Assembly: GCF_009741925.1 (NCBI RefSeq)
Contig: NZ_WPCC01000022.1
Span: 1-54,128, forward strand
DNA length: 54,128 bases
Direction: 5' to 3'
Source: Natronomonas sp. CBA1123
GTDB lineage: Archaea > Halobacteriota > Halobacteria > Halobacteriales > Haloarculaceae
Shown: positions 49,497-54,128 of the stretch, piece by piece
How positions within the stretch are numbered: position 1 is the stretch's first letter
Layout: the number at the start of each line of letters is the position of its first letter
Translations under genes and position numbers: made by a program
Notes under the pieces: generated by a model
What the model saw: only the letters and a program-made list of their open reading frames with translations
What the model was told of the DNA's origin: nothing
Databases searched by the model: none

Positions 49497-49534
49497 AAAG
49501 GGTTAAGTTCGGGGCGGGGATATTTTCGGCCGCA

Positions 49535-49608
49535 GGGTCGGTGGTCTAGTTGGTTATGACACCTCCTTCACACGGAGGAAGCCGACGGTTCGAATCCGTC
49601 CCGACCCA
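49535..49608 (+). tRNA. tRNA-Val (CAC anticodon)
   Basis: The acceptor stem GGGTCGG (49535-49541) pairs fully with CCGACCC (49601-49607); discriminator A is 49608. The anticodon stem CCTCC/GGAGG encloses the loop TTCACAC, giving anticodon CAC, which reads GTG (Val). The T arm is GACGG-TTCGAAT-CCGTC (49584-49600). No intron is visible and CCA is not encoded. A T-rich run at 49648-49655 downstream may terminate the transcript. Confidence 0.95.
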
Positions 49609-49647
49609 TCCGTTCACTTCCGTTTTCTGCAGGAGCATTTCCCGTCG

Positions 49648-49656
49648 TCTTTTTTC
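49648..49656 (+). terminator. T-tract terminator after tRNA-Val
   Basis: TCTTTTTTC follows the tRNA by 40 bases, before the next gene at 49681. Oligo-T runs are the standard archaeal termination signal. Confidence 0.4.
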
Positions 49657-49680
49657 GGGTTCGGCACGGACACCTCAGGT

Positions 49681-49986
49681 ATGACCGACGAGACCGAGAC
49701 TAACGAGGCCCTTGAACAGTGGAAAGCGGAGATGCAGGCCGAACACGAAGCCGCCATCGAGAACCCGGACCCCGACGAGAACCACCGAATCGAGGGCGTC
49801 GCACAGGTGAGCTATCGGGTCTCGTTTACCTACGACGCGGAATCGGACGAACTCCAACGGGCGGAGACCGAACAGGTCGAGGAGTTGGCCGACCCGGAAC
49901 TGCTCTCCTGTTCCTGTGGCGTGCGGGGGATGACGCGGGCGGAGGCGCGAACCCACGTCGTGGCGGCACAAAACGAACAGGGGTGA
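49681..49986 (+). CDS. Small hypothetical protein with CxC near the C-terminus
   Basis: A 101-residue acidic protein (MTDETETNEALEQWKAEMQAEHEAAIENPDPDEN...). A helical start is followed by strands (VAQVSYRVSFTYDAESDEL) and the segment LLSCSCGVRGMTRAEARTHVVAA, where two Cys might bind a metal or form a redox pair. No family is recognised. It lies between tRNA-Val and a lipoprotein gene. Confidence 0.6.
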   Translation: MTDETETNEALEQWKAEMQAEHEAAIENPDPDENHRIEGVAQVSYRVSFTYDAESDELQRAETEQVEELADPELLSCSCGVRGMTRAEARTHVVAAQNEQG

Positions 49987-50062
49987 ATCCGCCCGGGGTC
50001 GGCCGGTTTCACCGTTTCAACTGTCCGTTAGGTCTATTGGGTCCCTCCGAGAAGCCCGCGGC

Positions 50063-51151
50063 GTGACGCGAAAGTCGCCCGACGAGGGCACGCGGAATCG
50101 GCGGTCGTTCCTCCGTTCGACGGGGGCACTCGCCGTGGCAACCGCGATTGGGGGATGTTCCAGTGACCAGTTGACTGGCGGCGACGAACGGCACCAGCCG
50201 GTTCGGACGTTCGCGGAGGGGTTCAGAAACGACGACGTCGACACCATCAGGAGTTCGCTTCACTCCGAGTCGCCGCTCCGAGAGTCGCTGAGCGAACAAC
50301 AGGTCAGTGGGACGAGCATCGACATCGTCACCATCGAGACGAGTTCCTCGGAGGGAGATAGGGCGACCGTCCACGCACAGTTGGAGTTCAGCGGCAGTTC
50401 GGGGACTCCGGACGGGCAGGTCTGGTACACCTTCGACGTTCGTCGAGACGGCGATACGTGGGGTATCTGGCAACTCCAGCGGGGTCGAAGGACACCGACA
50501 CCGACACGAACACGGACGGAAACGGAGTCCCCGACGGAGTCCGAAGACACCGATACGGAGGACGACCCCGAGACGGAAACGGAGACCCCCGGCGACACCG
50601 TGTTCTACGATGGGTTCGAGGACGACCTCAGCCAGTGGAACGTCGTCGAGTCGGCGTGGCGTCGGACGAGTACGTCCGCAGTCTCCGGGGCGAACAGCGT
50701 GGGCATAGACGCCCGCGGTGGGGTCGGGACGATTGCGACGGCCGACTTCGATTCGGCGCGACGGATTGGTGAGTTCAGGTACTACTGGTACGAGTCGTCC
50801 GCGAGTTGGGGTGGCGGTATCCGGCTGTTGAACGACGCCGGCGATGTCGAAATCGGCACGACCTCGGACAATCCCCAGTGGGTCGTCGACGACGGTGAGG
50901 GCATCGCCCAGGTCGATTCGGGCACGGAGTACCAACGGTGGGTTCGTGTCTCGCTGCGGTTCGATTGGTCGGATGGGACGGCCGACGTGAGATTCGAGGA
51001 CACCGAGTCGGGGGCGTCGTACACCGGGACACACCCGCTCAAGCAGGGGGAGAACGTCCAACGGATTCAGGTACGTGGGTTCACCAGCGAACGGGGCTGG
51101 GAGACGGACGAGTGTCACATGCTCTGGGACGACATCCTCGCGCGGGAATAA
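50063..51151 (+). CDS. Tat lipoprotein with C-terminal concanavalin/LamG-like domain
   Basis: A 362-residue protein from a GTG (MTRKSPDEGTRNRRSFLRSTGALAVATAIGGC), with a twin-Arg RRSFLRS motif and a lipobox Cys at residue 32. Residues about 45-150 form a small NTF2-like or immunity-like domain (FAEGFRNDDVDTIRSSL...WGIWQLQRG). A Thr/Glu/Asp-rich linker (about 150-185) leads to a beta-rich domain (FYDGFEDDLSQWNVVESAWRRTS... to RWVRVSLRFDWSDGTADVRFED...) resembling concanavalin A-like or LamG jelly rolls that bind sugars. It is a surface protein; its ligand is unknown. Confidence 0.7.
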   Translation: MTRKSPDEGTRNRRSFLRSTGALAVATAIGGCSSDQLTGGDERHQPVRTFAEGFRNDDVDTIRSSLHSESPLRESLSEQQVSGTSIDIVTIETSSSEGDRATVHAQLEFSGSSGTPDGQVWYTFDVRRDGDTWGIWQLQRGRRTPTPTRTRTETESPTESEDTDTEDDPETETETPGDTVFYDGFEDDLSQWNVVESAWRRTSTSAVSGANSVGIDARGGVGTIATADFDSARRIGEFRYYWYESSASWGGGIRLLNDAGDVEIGTTSDNPQWVVDDGEGIAQVDSGTEYQRWVRVSLRFDWSDGTADVRFEDTESGASYTGTHPLKQGENVQRIQVRGFTSERGWETDECHMLWDDILARE

Positions 51152-51215
51152 TACCGGCCCGCGACCGAACGCGATTCGACGGGGCGTTTTCTCGCGGCGA
51201 TAACACGAACCTCGA

Positions 51216-51222
51216 TTTATAT
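51216..51222 (+). promoter_or_regulatory. TATA-like box for the gene at 51250
   Basis: TTTATAT lies 28-34 bases before the ATG at 51250. Confidence 0.55.
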
Positions 51223-51249
51223 GCCTAGGGATGGTAGTGGTACTTAGCG

Positions 51250-51873
51250 ATGAGTACTACGCGCGGTCGTCGCGGGTCGGACGACGTGTCGGTTGCCCCT
51301 CCGGGGAACGTTCTCCTTCGGGCACCGGCGTTGAGCGACGGGAAGCGGAGCATCTGTCCGTCGCTCCACGCTGGCGACGATGTGAACCTGTGTGTCGTCT
51401 CTCTTTCCGGAACACCGGACCGAATTCTCGATACATGGCGCCGTCACGGCGGCTTGTCGCAGAAAGTCGGCATCATAACGGCCGACGAGACGCGCAGTGC
51501 CGCGGCAGCTGACGTTCCGTCGGCAACTGTCGGTCCCGACGGAACGACGGTATCGACGACAACCGTCTCCGAGCCCGGTGACCTCACCGGCATCGGAATC
51601 AAGGTCAGTCAGTGTCTCTCGGCGTGGCGCGACGACGACGCGACGACGGTGCTGTGTTTCGACTCGCTCACGACGCTGCTACAGTACGCGGACCTCCAGC
51701 GTGCGTTCAGGTTCCTGCACATGCTCACTCAGCAAATCGAGAACGCGGGCGCACTCGGGTACTTCCACATCGACCCCGCTGCCCACGACGACCGAACGGT
51801 TTCGACGGTGGCGAACCTCTTTTCCGAGCAGTTCGAGTACGACGCCGAAACGGGCGGCTGGGACGAACGTTAA
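51250..51873 (+). CDS. RecA/KaiC-fold-like haloarchaeal protein without Walker A (DUF7504-like)
   Basis: A 207-residue protein (MSTTRGRRGSDDVSVAPPGNVLLRAPALSDGKRSICPSL). The sequence follows the strand order of a KaiC/RecA domain: NVLLRAPALSDGKRS where the P-loop should be, VNLCVVSLSGTPDRIL, VGIITAD, the Walker B-like TTVLCFDSLTTLLQY, then FLHMLTQQIENAGALGYFHIDP. It lacks the GxxxxGKT P-loop, so ATP binding is doubtful. Such proteins are common in haloarchaea and may be regulatory. It has a strong TATA box upstream. Its stop overlaps the convergent P450 gene by 4 bases. Confidence 0.65.
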   Translation: MSTTRGRRGSDDVSVAPPGNVLLRAPALSDGKRSICPSLHAGDDVNLCVVSLSGTPDRILDTWRRHGGLSQKVGIITADETRSAAAADVPSATVGPDGTTVSTTTVSEPGDLTGIGIKVSQCLSAWRDDDATTVLCFDSLTTLLQYADLQRAFRFLHMLTQQIENAGALGYFHIDPAAHDDRTVSTVANLFSEQFEYDAETGGWDER

Positions 51874-53201
51874 CGCGGCGTCAAACGCATTCTGACCGGA
51901 TTGCGCGGGTGCATCGTCAGCGACGGCCGGAGTTCCAGCGGTTCGTCGTCGACGCGTTCGAGTTCGAACTCGCTCGCGACGGCCGCGAGGATGAGTTTCG
52001 ACTCCAGCAGCGAGAACTGTTTACCGATACAGATGCGTGGGCCGCCACCGAACGGGAAGAACGCGAACCGCGGGCGTTCTCGGGCGCGCTCGGGGAGCCA
52101 GCGGTCGGGGTCGAACGTCTCGGGGTCGTCGTAGTACCGCGACGAGCGGTGGACGACCCACTGCGGGAGCATACACAGCGCCCCCTCCGGAAGGTCGTAG
52201 CCGGCGAGTTCGACGGGTTCGGTCGATTCCCGAAACAGGGTGTACACGGGCGGGTACAGCCGCATCGCTTCGTTGAGCACTCGGTCGGTGTATTCGAGGT
52301 TTCGCACGTCCGCGAACGTCGGGTCGTCGCCGACGTCGTCGAGTTCTGCGTACAGTTTCCGGCGAACCTCCGGATTCTGGTCGAGGAGGAAGAACGTGTA
52401 GGTGAGCGTCAGCGCCGTCGTGTCGTGGCCGGCCAGAAGCATCGTAACGAGTTCGTCCCGAAGTTGTCGGTCGGTTTGTTCGCCGCGTTCCTGTGCCCGG
52501 AGCAGGACACCGAGCAGGTCGTCGCCGTCGGTACCCATCGCCCGACGCTCGGCGACGATGTCGTCGAGGATATCTTCGAGCGTGCCGATGGCGTCGTGGA
52601 AATCCCGGTTCTCGGCGGTCGGCAGCCAGTTCGGTAGCAGGAACCGACGGGCGTCGGGTTCGAACCGCGCGCCGAGCGGTTCGAGGGCGGCCTGTATCGT
52701 CGCGGTCGTCTCGTCGTCCAGCGTCGCATCGAACATCGCCTCGGCGATAATCTTCACCGTGAGTTCGGCCATCTCCTCGCGGATGTCGACCACGTCGCCT
52801 GCGGCCCACCCTTCGACGAGCGTTCGGGCGTGGTCGGTCATCATCGACGTGAGGTCATCGAATCGAGCGGGGTCGAACGCCTCCGTCGCGAGGGTTCGCT
52901 GATGGCGCCACGCCTCGCCGTCGCTGAGAAGCAAGCCGTTGCCGAGCAGTTCCTCGACGGCGTCGTCGCCGAAGGCCGGCTTTCGGAAGCTCTCGGCCTC
53001 GCTCACCAGCACGCGTTCGATGGTGTCCGGCCCGGTGAGCATGTACGTCGGCTGTCCGGCGAGTTCGAAGGCGGCGATGTCGCCGTAGGCGCGACCGACC
53101 GCGTCCATGAAAACGAACGGGTCGCGGGCGTACCGGTGGGTACTTCCGAGGAGGGGTACGCCGTTCGGTCCGGGCGGCTGGTCGTCCATCGACATACCCA
53201 A
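51870..53201 (-). CDS. Cytochrome P450 (CYP174-like)
   Basis: A 443-residue P450. It has the I-helix LLAGHDTTALT (A257-T262), the K-helix ExxR in NEAMRLYPP (E311, R314), FDPDRWLPER, and the heme-binding FFPFGGGPRICIG with the ligand Cys391. It also has the N-terminal proline-rich PPGPNGVPLLG. No membrane anchor is seen, so it is probably soluble. Haloarchaeal P450s of the CYP174 family are similar; the substrate is unknown. No ferredoxin or reductase gene is adjacent. It starts MGMSMDDQPP; either of the later Met is possible. Confidence 0.92.
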   Translation of the reverse strand: MGMSMDDQPPGPNGVPLLGSTHRYARDPFVFMDAVGRAYGDIAAFELAGQPTYMLTGPDTIERVLVSEAESFRKPAFGDDAVEELLGNGLLLSDGEAWRHQRTLATEAFDPARFDDLTSMMTDHARTLVEGWAAGDVVDIREEMAELTVKIIAEAMFDATLDDETTATIQAALEPLGARFEPDARRFLLPNWLPTAENRDFHDAIGTLEDILDDIVAERRAMGTDGDDLLGVLLRAQERGEQTDRQLRDELVTMLLAGHDTTALTLTYTFFLLDQNPEVRRKLYAELDDVGDDPTFADVRNLEYTDRVLNEAMRLYPPVYTLFRESTEPVELAGYDLPEGALCMLPQWVVHRSSRYYDDPETFDPDRWLPERARERPRFAFFPFGGGPRICIGKQFSLLESKLILAAVASEFELERVDDEPLELRPSLTMHPRNPVRMRLTPR

Positions 53202-53300
53202 CGTAGGGTCTCGCGGGGCAATAAGACCGGGGTGGCGGCGGGGACGGCCGCTTGTGTTTCGGCGACCCCGTATAAGTCACCGGGTATATTCTGCGGAGAA

Positions 53301-53307
53301 TTTATAC
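53301..53307 (+). promoter_or_regulatory. TATA-like box upstream of the gene at 53354
   Basis: TTTATAC lies 47-53 bases before the ATG at 53354. This implies a leader of about 20 bases, unusual beside the many leaderless genes; a weaker alternative is CGTATCA at 53317-53323. Confidence 0.3.
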
Positions 53308-53353
53308 GTATCTTCTCGTATCATTTCCCCAAGGACAGAGCGCTCTGTATCGC

Positions 53354-54128
53354 ATGACCGAAAACAACGAAACTCCGGACGACGACCGAAGCGAGGCCGA
53401 GGTCGGCGATTTCCAGTTTGGAGTTCCCGACGGTGGTTCCGAGGAACCCGACGACAAACCACCGACACGTACCGACGGGGCGGGGAACACCAACAGTCGC
53501 TTCGACTTCGACTCGTGGCTCGGTGACGTGATTCCGGATACGGGTGATGAATCGACGGCTTCCGCCGCCAAGACGACCACGGCGGCGGAAGCCGAGGGGA
53601 CCGTCGGTCCGGCCGACTTCGCCGGCTTCGAGTTCGCCGAGTGGCTCGAAGAGACCGAAGCCAAGGCGACGACGACGACGGAAGCCGAGACGACGACGGA
53701 AGAAGCGGCCGAACTGGGTCCCGTCTACGACGGCTTCGACTTCGGCCGTTGGATTACCGACGACAGCGAGGCCGGGCCGAAAGAGCCGCCGGATATGCCC
53801 CGCGTCGTCGGTTCCTCGCCCGAGCGTGCTGTCTCGGCGCGCTCGCGACTGCTCGGCGTGCTGCCGTTCTTCGGTTCGCCGGAACCGGTCGACACGTACC
53901 CCGGCGGGTTCGACTTCGCCGGCTGGCTCGGTGAGGGTGAGTCGGACTTCGAACCGGTCGCCGCGACGCCGGAGCCGACGCCCGACCCCGACCCGGCTGC
54001 CGCCGGTGCGACCGTCGGCGGGGAACCGTCGTATCCGACGCCGGGGAGCGGTGGCATCACCGACACGCCGCCCATCAAGGTGGCTGCGTTCGCGCTGTTC
54101 GCAGCGAGCATCGTCGCCGTTGCACTGA
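53354..54128 (+). CDS. Acidic membrane protein with four F-[DE]-F-x-x-W-[LI] repeats (3' truncated)
   Basis: 258 codons are open from the ATG at 53354 to the window edge. The N-terminal 235 residues are acidic, Thr/Pro-rich and probably disordered. They carry four copies of a short motif, at residues 50-56 (FDFDSWL), 92-98 (FEFAEWL), 128-134 (FDFGRWI) and 186-192 (FDFAGWL). A degenerate copy, DFQFGVP, starts at 19. From about 240 a hydrophobic helix begins (IKVAAFALFAASIVAVAL), so the protein is likely anchored in the membrane. I do not recognise the family. The repeats look like docking motifs for a partner. Confidence 0.65.
   Translation, partial: MTENNETPDDDRSEAEVGDFQFGVPDGGSEEPDDKPPTRTDGAGNTNSRFDFDSWLGDVIPDTGDESTASAAKTTTAAEAEGTVGPADFAGFEFAEWLEETEAKATTTTEAETTTEEAAELGPVYDGFDFGRWITDDSEAGPKEPPDMPRVVGSSPERAVSARSRLLGVLPFFGSPEPVDTYPGGFDFAGWLGEGESDFEPVAATPEPTPDPDPAAAGATVGGEPSYPTPGSGGITDTPPIKVAAFALFAASIVAVAL

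Noticed and set aside
1-54128. CRISPR array, prophage, integron or complete insertion sequence
   Set aside because: I saw no regularly spaced identical repeats, no integrase or transposase gene and no phage structural genes in the window.

Overview
The window is chromosomal DNA from a haloarchaeon (class Halobacteria). The evidence is the high GC content, strongly Asp/Glu-rich proteins, many genes with a TATA-like box 25-33 bases before the start codon and no ribosome binding site (leaderless transcription), Tat-type lipoproteins, and archaeal genes such as pelA, rtcB, elp3, an archaeal Lhr helicase, dodecin with the W36/Q55 pair, a geranylgeranyl-reductase-like enzyme and a bat-type (HTH_10) regulator. 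I cannot fix the genus. Gene order looks like ordinary core chromosome: I see no prophage, CRISPR array, complete insertion sequence or rRNA.

Layout. 1-6182: end of rtcB overlapping a LarA-type gene, a winged-helix regulator with an upstream repeat array, an unknown enzyme-like protein, the Lhr helicase and an MBL hydrolase. 6183-10274: a minus-strand cluster rqcH-DUF4013-pelA, two ribosome rescue/quality-control factors flanking a membrane protein; rqcH is frameshifted. 10363-12257: a small membrane protein and a frameshifted Tat-exported subtilase. 12394-17352: two MBL hydrolases, a membrane glycosyltransferase beside a flippase-like protein (an AglD-like pair), and a renalase-like flavoprotein. 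17429-24834: a second DUF4013 protein, elp3, two lipoproteins, a RecJ-like protein with a degenerate DHH box, and a Yip1-like protein. 24838-30838: a nested inverted repeat, an FMN reductase, mutY, a class III aminotransferase, an MgtC/DUF4010 protein and an AI-2E-type permease.

31184-36899 holds fatty-acid beta-oxidation genes (HCDH/ECH fusion divergent from an acyl-CoA dehydrogenase whose stop is lost into a hairpin array), then cobalamin adenosyltransferase and a geranylgeranyl reductase. 37260-40489 is a compact sulfur module: MFS transporter, rhodanese-MBL persulfide-dioxygenase-like enzyme and a divergent Cys-containing HTH_10 regulator, with an 18-bp palindrome between the two TATA boxes. 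40547-49496 carries a lipoprotein with an HDWE motif, PAC2, MscS, UspA, 5'-nucleotidase, a class V aminotransferase, dodecin and an IscA-like protein. 49535-54128 has tRNA-Val(CAC), a lipoprotein, a RecA-like remnant family protein, a cytochrome P450 and a truncated membrane protein with four F-[DE]-F-x-x-W-[LI] repeats.

Three genes (rqcH, subtilase, acyl-CoA dehydrogenase) are each off by one base, two of them in homopolymers. This could mean sequence error or real decay, and only raw reads can tell.
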